Shown here piece after piece: positions 42,791-52,827 of a stretch of DNA of 64,000 nucleotides. Source of the stretch: Anisus vortex. Taxonomy: Eukaryota > Mollusca > Gastropoda > Planorbidae. Position 1 is the stretch's first letter. Each line of letters starts with the position of its first letter. The DNA is taken from positions 496,001-560,000 of the forward strand of contig CASBPS010000042.1 of assembly GCA_949126835.1 (NCBI GenBank). Direction: 5' to 3'. Made by a program: the position numbers and the translations under genes. Under the pieces are notes generated by a model that worked only from the letters and a program-made list of their open reading frames with translations, had not been told where the DNA came from and searched no databases.

Positions 42791-43455
42791 ACATCTGGCG
42801 TTACTTCAATATTTAATCAAGGGAGATAATAAAACTTTTTATGTTGTAGGTATGTTCTAGGTAATTGCTAATTGTTAATTATTTAAATTTTGTTTTACAT
42901 CATAATTTCCATTTAATTTAAGAACGTAGTGTATAAAAATATTTCAATGACTTCATTTGTAAAAATAAACATAAAATTCTTATTACATTGTAAATATAAA
43001 ATAGAAACACTTTTTCAGCTACTGTCATTTTTTTTGGTACGCATTTACTTATTTTACTAGAATCAGCTTTTTTAATTGTATACAATTTTTTTACAGTCTG
43101 GAGATTGCAAGAAACGAATGGAGAACCTAGTGGGCATTGTTCCAATCCTTTTTGACTTTTAAAATCTTTACGAATGCCCTGGAATTAGTAATAATAATGG
43201 TCAAAAAAGTAATTAACAGGAGTATTTAAAAAATGAGGCATTGAAAGTTTAATGAATGTTGAATAACACAATCGGTAATTTAAATACAATGAGAGAAATA
43301 TATAATAATACAAAACAATAAAATGAGTTGTATGCATGGATTGAGTCTTTGTTCTTGTATATTTGGATGTCTTGTTTGTGTTATTCTGTTAAAAGACCAA
43401 TTTAAATGTAAAAAGAAATTTCCACACATAGATGTGTTTATGTTTTTATAAAGCT
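42791..43455 (+). repeat. Left inverted arm, copy D
   Basis: ACATCTGGCGTTACTTC, TCAAGGGAGATAATAAAAC, TATGTTGTAGG, then a diverged inner end, and CAATTTAAATGTAAAAAGAA with CCACACATAGATGTG at about 43,398-43,440. The partner right arm is 45,830-46,347. 43,140-43,310 is also found at 480-640. Confidence 0.65.
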
Positions 43456-45829
43456 TAAATACTGATCTGAAGAAAATGTTTACTGTTATTTATAAATAAG
43501 AACAAATAAATTTATAAATTAATCATAATGTATAAACAAATATTATTGTAAAGTTTTTGCCTGATGTCAAGCAACTAGTTTTCTATATTTTGATTCGATA
43601 TTTGTGTGCAATAGCCTTAGTTCCTTATGATTCTATATTATCATAACAAATTAATATGTAAAGGGAATTGAAATGATCTTATATAATTGATCAGTGGAAT
43701 TGAATAATTATATATCAATTTTTTTTAGCACATTGCAATTACTTTAAACATACTATTTCTTTTTATACATAAGTTCCGATGTACAATGAAATGTACAAAA
43801 ATGTATTCTTTTCTTTTAAGTGCATATTAATATTAAACCATGTTAAATTAAATTATTTTTAAACATATTGAAATCAAAACAGTCTGAAACGGTGATAATT
43901 AACGAGCGATACAAACTTCGCTCACTGCTGAATCAATCACATTGGAACTATTTAATTTATAATGACTCGTGTCCGACATCATCAAATCAGTACGATTCAT
44001 ATTTCTTGTAAGTATTATCTGAACTGTGGTTTGATAGTAGTTTTTAGCTGTACTTGTGTTATACGTCACTTACTTGATACTACCCAGTTCTGAAGAGTAA
44101 CTGACACTAGTTGGGGTAAAGTAAAGGCCGCTGGGTACAATGCTGGCCACACATCCCTTAATATGCCGTGGCTACAATAACTTGTGAACGCTGCTCCAAT
44201 CGCACTGTGCTAAATTTGGTCTGACGGGTACTTTACTTGACATAAATCAGGGCTTTGAATTAATTTTACGTCACAATTACACAGTAGATACAGTAGACAA
44301 AGTAGACACATAGACTAAGTCAATTGTAGAACAGTCAATCAAGTTTTTGTCTCTTAACCGACACAGATAAAGATTACCGTTATTAAGATTAAAGCAAATC
44401 TAAATATTGGAATAAAAAAAATAGCAAATGTGTTTAAACGATTTTCCTTCACCACCCCACCACCCTACTACTGTAGGGAACATATCCTCTCCGCCCCCCT
44501 GCGGGGCGATAACGTTCCGTTGTGAACCTTTGATTGAAATAGAATGAATTGAAGACTTGCAAAGGGGAGGGGGGGGGGCGTTGAAGTAAAAGTAGGCGTT
44601 GATAACATATTTAAATTAATTAGGTCACATTTAATTATCAATAATTTACAATGTAGATATTAATATATGTTTTTAAATTCCTTTAACAGTAATGTTTAAC
44701 TAGATAAGTCAACAAATAAAGAAATCTACCGAACTAGTATTGACCAACATGTCTAGTGAAATATTGTGATGAGAGAAAAATATGTCAACTAAATATGTTA
44801 CTATATTTAGACTTATTTGACAGAATTAGAAAATGGGAGGGGGGCGGTATTTTAAACCAATCAAATGCGACTTGCTGCTAGATATCTGCTATCATTGAAC
44901 ACAACATATACTACTGTGGATGACAATATGAAAATTAACTATGTAGTTTAAGTTTTTCATCTTGAATAAGTGTTCAATTTTTAATAATTTTGTCAAAATC
45001 CATATTCAAATTATTAACAAACACAATCAGGACTACGAAGGGTCACTGCATTTGAGGGACTGAGAAACGCTGAATTCAAGTATTATTTTTTTCTGTTTGT
45101 TAATTTTGCCTTTTGAGTACAAAGCCAAACAGACTCCTTAGCAGATTTAGGGTGAAACTTAACATACAAATAAATTGAATCTCATTATTTCATCCACACC
45201 AAATGTTAGACTGATCTATTTCGTTTGTGACCATGTTCTCTTACAAGAGATCAGTGCCGTTGCAATGTATTTGGGGGCCCGAGGGTCTTGGCTTCTTTAG
45301 GGGCCCCTGCAAATTGACATTATGACATGGAAAGAAACAATTCGAACACTTATTGGGCCCCTTCCCTCTTAAGTAGGGGCCCGGGGGGACTTTCGAATTT
45401 GCCCCCCCTCCCCCTCCCCTAGCTACGTCACTGCAAGAGATAGTTGTGTTACACACGCTCCTTATTTACTGAAGATGATTGCGTCCTCTCTTTTCCTTGG
45501 TTTGAGTCTATTCTTCCAATTCGATTAGCATAGTGTTTTAAATGATGTTAAGTTACTAGTTTTCCGGGCTCGTTCAGATTACCAATTACATGCCAGGTGC
45601 CAAACGCGAAGAAAGAGTTCTGATATGCCTTTTTTCTGCCTAATTGGATACGAAAATGTTACTATAGTTCTGTTAATCTGAGCATTGTAATATATTGTTG
45701 CATCTTTTTTTTACTCGCCGAACAACCAGTAACGAAGTACACCTACATAGTTTGTCAGTAAATGAACGAATAGGACCGGAAATGTTCGTACATTATCAAT
45801 TTTATAGGTTCACAATGCATCTTAAGATT
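43456..45829 (+). repeat. Body of copy D, no gene
   Basis: Collinear with copy G (35,880-37,500 and 38,520-39,150) and copy E's distal half. It contains a 17-base G-rich run near 44,562-44,578, the hAT-type insertion at 45,252-45,433 and a LINE tail remnant on the minus strand at 45,540-45,690 (AGTTTTCCGGGCTCGTTCAG and neighbours). Confidence 0.65.
45252..45433. mobile_element. 182-bp hAT-type MITE with perfect 8-bp target duplication
   Basis: Left end CAGTGCCGTTGCAATG and inverted right end CAGTGACGTAGCTAGG match the CAGTGnCGTnGC form of many hAT ends. CAAGAGAT flanks it at 45,244-45,251 and 45,434-45,441. The unoccupied site, a single CAAGAGAT, is seen in the related copy at 53,985-53,992 (CTTACAAGAGATAGTTA). 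The interior is GC-rich with GGGGCCC repeats. The minus-strand frame 45,241-45,456 runs through it by chance. Confidence 0.95.
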
Positions 45830-46347
45830 TGTGTGCACAGCTTTGTGTGCAAATTTCATGTTACATTTAATCTGACTCTTAACGGCCTTATGCCGGCAGG
45901 GGAGGGGGCGGTGAGCAAATTTGCGTTAATTAAGGGCAGTTAGTGTGTGCAATGGAGTGGGGGGGGGAGGCTAGTAAGATATTTCCTTTCGTCACTGCAG
46001 TGTTTATTTACAGACTTAAAGCCTTTATAGTTAGGCTGTTCAAAAAATGTAGTTATAATATTACCAGGTTGCTATTAAAAAAAGTAAATGCGTACTAATG
46101 AAAACATCATAGTAGCTAATAATGTGTTTGGAAAATTTCATTAACAATGTAAAGACAAAAAAAAAATTGCCTGCTTTATGTATTTATTTTCTTTCTAAAT
46201 TTGAGCAGTGCAGTAAACTTTTACATTTCTGTATTAAATTGAATGTAAATCGTTTAACAAAAAGAATCATTAACAATTAATAAAACCAAACGACATAAAA
46301 AGTTTTATTATCTCCCTTAAATTTTGTTTATTGACTCAAGATGTGTA
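45830..46347 (-). repeat. Right inverted arm, copy D
   Basis: CTGACTCTTAACGGCC, a G-rich stretch, AAAGCCTTTATAGTTAGGCTG (46,018), AAGTAAATGCGTACTAATGA, AAACGACATAAAAAGTTTTA, TTATCTCCCTT and the outer GACTCAAGATGTGT. This copy is uninterrupted and serves as the empty-site reference for the P-like insertion in copy B. Confidence 0.75.
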
Positions 46348-47689
46348 CATTTATATTCAAGTAGCTTGAAATGTATTATGTCTTTTTGTGTGTAACAAAC
46401 TATTATATAAATCTATACCCTTAACTAAATATATGTAGTTATTTTTTTTAACATATACAATTATGTATGTTTGTTGAATGCACTCTTAATCCCAAGAGGA
46501 AAAAATTTACAATTTTACAAATAACGTTCATTTGTTCCAACTTGGTTGACTAAGCATGTATAATATCTTAAAGCGTTCCCATAGCAATATTGTGCACAAT
46601 AAGCATGTAATAAAAACGTTATTTTATTTAATAATAATAATAATAATTCGTGTACAGCGCATATTCCGTTGAGGGCAGTTCTATGCGCTGACAACAGTTA
46701 CTGACAGAGTACAGACAATGAAGAACAGACGAAACAGACTTGATCCTAGAATATACTAATCTAATGTTTTTAAGATGCAAAGTTCTTATTGTACTTCAGT
46801 TTAAAGTTTTACTATCATTCTAATTTCTCCCTCCATTTACACCCCGAACATTCTTAGGAGCTTCTCTATCGCCCCTCCCTAATCTATGTTTTAATATAAA
46901 GAATTTTTCAACCAAAGCCAGTAAGAATGTGTTTAATTATTTATACTTTTTAAAAATATCTCGTTTGTTCACTTTGATTTTGTTTAAAGCTATTCTATGT
47001 AAAATTATTCTATGAATCAAAATAAACGTAAGAGAAAGTGAAACAAGATTTTAAAATGGAATGTAAATAAAAATGATATGGTAATATTTTAGTATCTGAT
47101 TTTTATTTATGTAGGATTCTCTCGTTTAAAATGAGGAATTTCAATTGCATTTATAACTAATTATTGCTCATCCGTTTTGAACTAGCTAGTTTTGAATGCC
47201 CAAGTTAGTACAACCGGCACTTCTTCTTGTCTGACTTTACATCCATTTGACAAGTTTTCATGATTATGCATGCACGCTGAACCTAAAAGGTCGATACTTT
47301 CGAAACTTCTGATCCTATTCGCTCACTTTTGAAGTTGGATATCTAACTCACTCAGCGTGCCAACAGCCTAAAGATTATTCTGCTCTTGCACTCAATATAT
47401 TGATTAAAATATATGGATTCTTTTTATGAGAATCTTACGCATGCCATGAACAAAATCTCTGGTCTAAACTATTGAGTCAACAAGTGCTTGCCCTAAAATC
47501 CCTTAGTAGGCTGTTAGCACTCAAAACTGTTTCGCTGACTATATATTACATACGCTCCTTCTTTAAAGAATGTTATTGCTCGTCCGTGTCTGAAACTAGT
47601 GTATTTATTTATGTTGGTTTCTTGTAAGTAGACGGAATTTGGCTTATGTTTTCTAAGAAAGTGTAATATGTACAATGTTTCTAATGCTT
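46348..47689 (+). repeat. Outer flank of copy D with a SINE trailer
   Basis: 46,360-46,590 matches 55,025-55,260 (GTAGCTTGAAATGTATTAT, CAACTTGGTTGACTA). At 46,628 AATAATAATAATAATTCGTG followed by ACAGCGCATATTCC is the 3' trailer type of the SINE at 14,790, also at 55,305. 46,800-47,000 resembles 2,450-2,640. 47,340-47,400 carries the CGTGCCAACAGCC string. No gene; TACGCTCCTTCTTTAAAGAA at 47,550 is a stray piece of the body. Confidence 0.6.
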
Positions 47690-48794
47690 CTAATGTTGAG
47701 TGTTATTACTTGTATATCTGCCATCTGTCAATTAGGTTTGTTATTTTTATTTAACTGTTTGTCTTGTTCATGTCAATTACGACATTTTTATTTGTGTGTG
47801 GGGTGGAAAGGTCAAAGGTTACTCCGGCTTCACTTGGTGTGGGTTAGATGGTGTCTGTGGGGAAAGTTGTGAGTAAGTCGACTAACTAACTAATCGTAAA
47901 AGCGATACTGACTATAATCTTATTTCTCTTATCGTTAAAAAATTAACATAATAATACCCTTTATTCTTCCTTTTTTTAATGTGGAGACTCCGTTAGACGA
48001 GGACAAAGTCCACAAATCATGCAGTTAGTTTAAACAAAGTTTTTTGGTTAATAAAAATAAAAGCATAAAATAGATTTGGTGGAAATGTAGACCATCACAT
48101 TAACTTCGATTCCCCTAAAAAGACATACATTAGATAACTTACAAGTGGCACTTATAATAAATTTAAATTTTTAAACTTTATTGTATAAATAAATATAAGA
48201 TACACATCTTATTTATTTCGTCTCTTTGGTATTTAAATGATTGTCTGCTTGTAGTGAGTTTAGTAGGCATACTCCGAACTGCCAAGTATAATTTTAAACT
48301 TGTCGCCTTCTTTGTAACTTATTAAGACTAAGAAAAGGGAGAGAGCTCAAACAAAAAGTTTACGTCTAATAGATAAGAGTTACCGTTCTTTTATTATTAT
48401 TACTTTTTTTTTCACCATTTAACACTAAAGGGTTCTAAAAATATATTTATTTTATTTTAAAGTTTCATTTGCGATTTTAAAACAAAAATAATAATCAGAC
48501 GTTAGATGTGTATCATTTAATGTATGATATTAAAATTCATAAATATGACATGAGAAGAAAAACTATGCAAATTTGACTAGAAACAATTGAATCTGAATAG
48601 ACTAAAGTTTTAAAGAAATGACAGAGAATGAAAACCATGTAAATACTAAAACTAAAATTTTATTAATAAACAGTAATGATAACGTAACATGATTAGATAA
48701 CAACGAGTATATAGACTAAGTTAATGACACATAGATTATAGTAAATTGCTTTAAAAAAGTTATTTTGCATTTCCAGCTTTAAATCTTAATTTTT
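47690..48794 (+). repeat. Direct repeat of 13,280-14,295
   Basis: Same order of strings as the first copy and also leading into a left arm. The small frame at 47,675-47,872 is inside it and has no counterpart product in the other copy, so it is not a gene. Confidence 0.85.
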
Positions 48795-49165
48795 AGACAT
48801 CTGGAACAATTTTTAAAACGTGATCAAGGTAAATAATTGGCCTGTTTATGTCGTAGGGCAATATTATTTGTTAATTATTAGCTTTTCTTTATAATTTGCT
48901 GTTAAAATAATTTAATAATGTATATAATTCCATTGCTACTCAAATAAGCTAAAAATATTTCAAATATTAAAAATATTAAAATATTAAAAATAATTAACCA
49001 ACTATTAATTAATATAATTACATTGTAAATATAAATATTACACATCTTTTTTGCTGCTTAATTGTTTTAATTAGTATGCTTTTACGTCTTTTAATAGCTA
49101 GAGTCATTCACTTTGTAAGACATTTTTAGAACACCCTAATAGTTAAGGCTTGAATATTGTAAAGA
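48795..49165 (+). repeat. Left inverted arm, copy E
   Basis: AGACATCTGGAACAATTT, TCAAGGTAAATAATTGGCC, TATGTCGTAGGGCAAT and CCTAATAGTTAAGGCTTGAA (49,134-49,153). The paired right arm is at 54,436-54,942, with the nested transposons in between. Confidence 0.7.
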
Positions 49166-49167
49166 TA

Positions 49168-49505
49168 AGATTAGGAGACCTACAAATATCAGCTAGAAAC
49201 GCCCAAACTGAAACTACCAGTATCACACTACACCTGTTGACAGCAAATATAAAAAGTAGATTCGTAGAAAAGAATGTTAAAGACTTTGTTGATCCCGAGG
49301 CGGAGGTCAAAGTGGAACGACCACCAGGGCCTGCTGACAAGTGGACATGACAAGTAAAAATCAGAAAAGATACAGACATTCCACTTTATTTGTCACTGGA
49401 GTATGAAGGTGACCATCGGATGTACAGAGTCTTAGTTACAGTGCCAGACAGGCGTCAGCGATGCTATCGTTGCCAGGATGATACACACTAGTTAAACCAA
49501 TGTCC
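49168..49505 (+). pseudogene. Retroelement zinc-knuckle (Gag/ORF1-like) remnant
   Basis: The frame reads DLQISARNAQTETTSIT, VEKNVKDFVDPEAEVKVE and PGPADKWT, a stop, VKIRKDTDIPLYLSLEYEG, then CYRCQDDTH, a stop, LNQCP. The CX2CX4HX4C spacing of a CCHC knuckle is exact, with the second stop inside the knuckle. Basic sequence before the knuckle is also as in Gag-like ORF1 proteins. It may be the ORF1 of a LINE or a Gag; the rest is gone. Confidence 0.65.
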
Positions 49506-49591
49506 CTAAAGAAGGACCTATGCGACGGCAAAATGCACTTTTTATACTCCTAAAGACTAAAACCTTTATGGTACTTTTCTTGCTTTCTGCT

Positions 49592-50146
49592 TCACAAATT
49601 CTCTTTTGAGTTTAACTGTCTTGCTATCTCACTTTCAAAAGAAACTGTCGCCAAACCCGCAAGTCTCTGTTGACACATTGGTTTTAATTAGCTTCAGTTT
49701 AAAAAAAAATAAAAAAAATGCGTTCACCACGGGCTACGAAATGTGGCAACGTAAGCCAAATAGGGAAAGCTACACACATGTTTGGAAATCTTTTTTTCAA
49801 GATTCTGTTGATAAATGTAGTTTAGGAAATGATACTAAATCATGGAGATGATGAGAAATTGCTTTTATTTCAGAACACTTTCGTGCAATATCAGATTCAT
49901 TTAAAACTTCATCTTTTTCAATTGTTAATGCTTTTTCCAAGTTTGTGCACCTTAATGTAGTCTAGTCTTTACGGTCAGGAATGTTGTACAAAAATCTAAA
50001 GACAACGGGATATTTTATTTAACTGGGAAAATTTTTCTTTTAAGCATAAGCAGCTGTGTCTAAAGCAACAAAATAAAAGTGGATCTTGAGAAACTTTCTG
50101 AGGGGTCACCTGCAATATTTACAGATTCATCTGTTGATTCGTAATC
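49592..50146 (-). pseudogene. hAT transposase C-terminal part (dimerisation region)
   Basis: Minus-strand conceptual reading gives ESVNIAGDPSESF, then FCTTFLTVKT-type sequence, LHDLVSF, FPNMCVAFPIWLTLPHFVAR, GERIFF, a worn LKLIKxxL block, then CQQRLAGLATVSFESEIARQ and a stop at 49,592. FPNxxxAxRIxLTLPxxVAxGERSF and (S/C)QxRLxxLAxxSxE are the hAT C-terminal (hATC) dimerisation motifs. Several stops and shifts. Together with 51,902-52,420 it is one gene split by the LINE. Plus-strand frame 49,606-49,851 is its shadow. Confidence 0.85.
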
Positions 50147-50269
50147 ATACTAGACTAGAACTCCCATTGGAAGCGGAAGCTGGGAGTATTATTCACTTGT
50201 AGCTCCGAACAAGAACTCAGCCGTGCGTTTGAGCACTACTCCATCTCCGTATTAATCAGCGGATAGTGA

Positions 50270-50825
50270 GTTACCCGTCCCATCTCCTCGATCGACGAGA
50301 CGGGGCCAATCCCGCATGATATGCTCTACTGTCTCCTCCTCCTCCCCACAGTGGCGACACCGCGAGTCGTAATTAGGCCGGAACCTGGTGAAGTATGCCC
50401 CAATGGGTCAGTGGCCAGTGCGGAATTGAGATAGTATACTCTGTTCCTACCTATTTAGGCACCACCATGGGTTGGCGCGGTTATGTCGGGGCAAATGCCG
50501 CCAGACTTCTCGGCCCTTGTCAGAGCTGTCCCAGCTCTCGTTCCACTTTTCTGTCTCCCACCTCCGGATCAATGTACGGGCCTTCTCAAACGAGCAGGGC
50601 GTGCTGCCTGTCTCCTCGGAGGTGGGTGTTCTCAGCCCACCTTTTTTGGCAAGGTAGTCTGCTCTCTCGTTGCCAGGTAGGCCTGTATGCCCTGGAACCC
50701 ACTGCAGTAGCTCGTCTGAAGCCAGTAGAATTTTCTCTATCTGAGGGAGCCAGTCGCTCAGATTCTCAGTAACCTTGAGCACCGAGCATCAGTCAGGATG
50801 ATGACGGTCGTAAAGCCGAGGGCGC
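50270..50825 (-). pseudogene. LINE RNase H domain and C-terminal zinc motif
   Basis: From about 50,825 a reading begins TTVIILTDARCS (RNase H core beta strand with the catalytic TD), shifts frame and continues as the frame 50,782-50,447: LLQWVPGHTGLPGNERADYL and AKKGG. This is the highly conserved RNase H end with the GN.(E/R)AD catalytic Asp. After a shift, YFTRFRPNYDSRCRHCGEEE and ETVEHIMRDW carry the C-x2-C-H-type motif found at the C-terminus of I/Jockey-group LINEs with RNase H. Broken by at least two frameshifts. Plus-strand frames across 50,395-50,772 are shadows. Confidence 0.85.
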
Positions 50826-51600
50826 ATTCGACGTGGCGAAGGCAATTTCGGTTGCTTCCTTGAAGGCAGGCCAGTTTGCTTTGGTAAACATGAACCGCCT
50901 TGCCCCGTCTTTGGTTCTGTTACCCTTAGCCTTACTCTTTTTCCTGACCTTTTCCAGGTCGATATGTACTACTGTTGGCTTAAGGTCACTGCCAACAGTG
51001 TACAGGACTTTAAAGGTTGTTATTGGTAAGAGATCACCCGAAACCAGTGTTAGATCTGGTCTTGAAAGGGTGCCGTTTCCCGTATGGAGAACGGTTGGAG
51101 GAGAGTTTGCGTCCTGCAATCTGAACTGGTTGGTAGTGTTACAGAGCTCCTCTACCTTTCTACCGGACGCATCATACATTTTATAGCCTCATGCAGGAGA
51201 GTGTGCGTTAAAGTCGCCTCCTATGATAGTGTATGAGAGCATGGGTGGATCTACAGACAGAGAGATGTCGTGCTTTGGCGGATTATATACGTTTATGCTA
51301 ACGATCTTTCTCTCGTCCACCCATACTTCCGTGGCTAGAGTATATTATAATTATATGTGCCGTCAGATGTCTGGCAGTAAGTGAGTTTGATATAAGCGTT
51401 GCCAGCCCCTGGCAGCCCTGGCACGTACAGTGGTACATTGTGTACCCTTTAATGACAACTTTCCTATCTCGGAGGATAGTCTCCTGCTAAAGGGCTATAT
51501 CGACATAGTTTTCGAGCAGTAGCTTCGTCAGCTCAAGCGCCTTTGGTGCTAAACCATTGACGTTGAGCTGCAACACGGTGAGACGTTTACGTTTAGGTTT
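50793..51600 (-). pseudogene. LINE apurinic-type endonuclease domain
   Basis: Same-frame blocks: LTVLQLNVNGL (51,590), QETILRD after a stop at 51,487 (catalytic Glu), VYNPPKHD, IIGGDFNAHSP (catalytic D and N), then after another stop GYKMYDASGRKVEELCNTTN, RPDLTLVSGDLL and GSDLKPTVVHIDL. In active enzymes the last motif is SDH; here His is replaced by Leu. The frame then runs through a linker (GARRFMFTKANWPAFKEATE) and ends where RNase H sequence begins, so the RT lies deleted at about 50,825. Confidence 0.85.
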
Positions 51601-51900
51601 TGACTGCGGCTTCACAGTTTCCCCAGTCGTGTTTTGTTCGATACGTTTCTCAGCGACAGCAGCTTGAGCGGCTGCTGTTGCTTCGGTTAGGCCCACTGGT
51701 ATTTGGGCGCTTCCCAACGCGAGTGATACTTGGGTGGCTGCACCTTTTATCAGCCATGAGCTCATTATAGGGTCTTGGAAAAGTACTTGTGGAGAGTTGG
51801 AACGGTAGCTAACTTCTCGCAACCTGGCCCGTTTTTACTCGTTTAGGTTACGGGGCGACTAGTAGAGTACTTTGCGCCTCCGAGCCTGACGCCCACTACT
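51601..51900 (-). pseudogene. LINE 5' region / end of ORF1
   Basis: The frame from 51,822 reads MREVSYRSNS, Ala-rich LTEATAAAQAAVAEKR and basic PQSKPKRKR immediately before the endonuclease start. It has no recognised domain of its own. It may be the N-terminal extension of the endonuclease ORF or the end of ORF1 after loss of a stop. 51,822-51,900 is the 5' end next to the target duplication. Confidence 0.6.
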
Positions 51901-51901
51901 C

Positions 51902-52420
51902 GTTGGATTTGTAACCAATCATGTTCTTCTTTTTTTTTATATTCGGACCTTCTCTTTCTCAAATGCTGGTTCTATTTCATGCAACTTCTTATGCTACTTC
52001 AATAGCATGAACCAGAACTCTATTGAACTCTAAATCGCTTCTAGCTTTAACCAAAAAAACTCTTCGTTTTTTTTTTCAGGTCACTAACACTCTCTGGAGA
52101 CTCAAATCTTGTTCTTGCAGTATCTTACTAGTTATGTTTACCTGAAACAAAATGGTTTGCTATGTGGCAAGTGCAACAATAAACTGTCTGAGTTATTTGT
52201 AAGTAACCCAAGTGCTTCTACCTTCGCAATACTGCCACTAGATCCAATTAGTGTCTTCAGAAATCTCTGCCAAAGCATCACAAACATGAGATAACTGGTA
52301 CCGCCAATGTGTTAGTGCATCGATTCGACTGGACCATCTTGTGCCACTTAGGGGATTTAATGTACTCGTTTTCGTAATTAACAGTCTGAAAATGCACAAA
52401 AACAACACGTGCACTGCCAA
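51902..52420 (-). pseudogene. hAT transposase middle part
   Basis: Minus strand from 52,420: LNPLSGTRWSSRIDALTHWR, YQLSHVCDALAEISEDT, a stop, then FQVNITSKILQEQDLSLQRV, FLVKARSDLEFNRVLVHA and IEVA. These are the central blocks of DUF4371-type hAT transposases (L..TRWS.R.DA.K..R; L..QxNVTSKxLQ; RSDxExxRVLxxAxEVA). Five or more stops. The next block of the protein continues at 50,146 on the other side of the LINE. Plus-strand frame 52,109-52,294 is a shadow. Confidence 0.85.
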
Positions 52421-52827
52421 TGCAACAACTCAGCACCCTCACGACTTACTATTCACGAACTGAATTGAAGGCACGGTTAAGTCACTTCACTGTGATATTC
52501 CGCCGCCGTAGCCTATCGCATCCAGGGTGTGGCCGGGGGAAGTGAGGGTTTGCCTTTTTGCACTCCGCTACGCACAGCGATATAGCCAAACTGAGTAATG
52601 TTAGGGCATAGTTTCCTATTTTATAAGAAACCTTAAATAAAATACACTTCGCATTTCATTACCATCCAATTCATCTGCCTATGCTAGTATAGCACATGAG
52701 TGCTAAACTTTGATATAGTTTAAATTTTTAAATCCACAAATTAACAAAAAATCCTCAATTTTGCGCACCCCAAAATTTTGCGCCCTAGGCTGCCGCCTAG
52801 TTCGCCTATATGGATGAGCCGGTTCTG
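52421..52827 (-). mobile_element. 5' end of the hAT element with terminal repeat
   Basis: The minus-strand end reads CAGAACCGGCTCATCCATAT then AGGCGAACTAGGCGGCAG and CCTAGGGCGCAAAATTTT, the usual start of hAT elements of this kind, ending at 52,827. The opposite end should lie left of 49,592 but is not recognisable there. The first third of the transposase is absent from 52,430-52,760. CCGCTACGCACAGCG at 52,564 is part of the terminal region. Confidence 0.65.

Larger units (their letters stand above)
50133..51917 (-). mobile_element. LINE with RT deleted, nested in the hAT gene
   Basis: Full-ended on both sides: target copies GTTGATTCGTAATCA (50,133-50,147) and GTTGGATTTGTAACCA (51,902-51,917) flank it, a duplication of about 15 bp that has since diverged by one indel and a few substitutions. 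It lies in the same orientation as the hAT gene it split. Contents on the minus strand: ORF1 end, endonuclease, linker, then directly RNase H and the C-terminal cysteine motif; the reverse transcriptase, usually about 2 kb, is missing. Stops are scattered throughout. Confidence 0.85.

Noticed and set aside
45241..45456. 71-residue minus-strand frame rich in Gly and Pro
   Set aside because: It spans the 182-bp hAT MITE and both target duplications, so it is a chance frame in GC-rich element DNA.
50395..51186. Several plus-strand open frames of 60-125 residues
   Set aside because: They are opposite-strand shadows of the RNase H and endonuclease remnants, which carry the family motifs.
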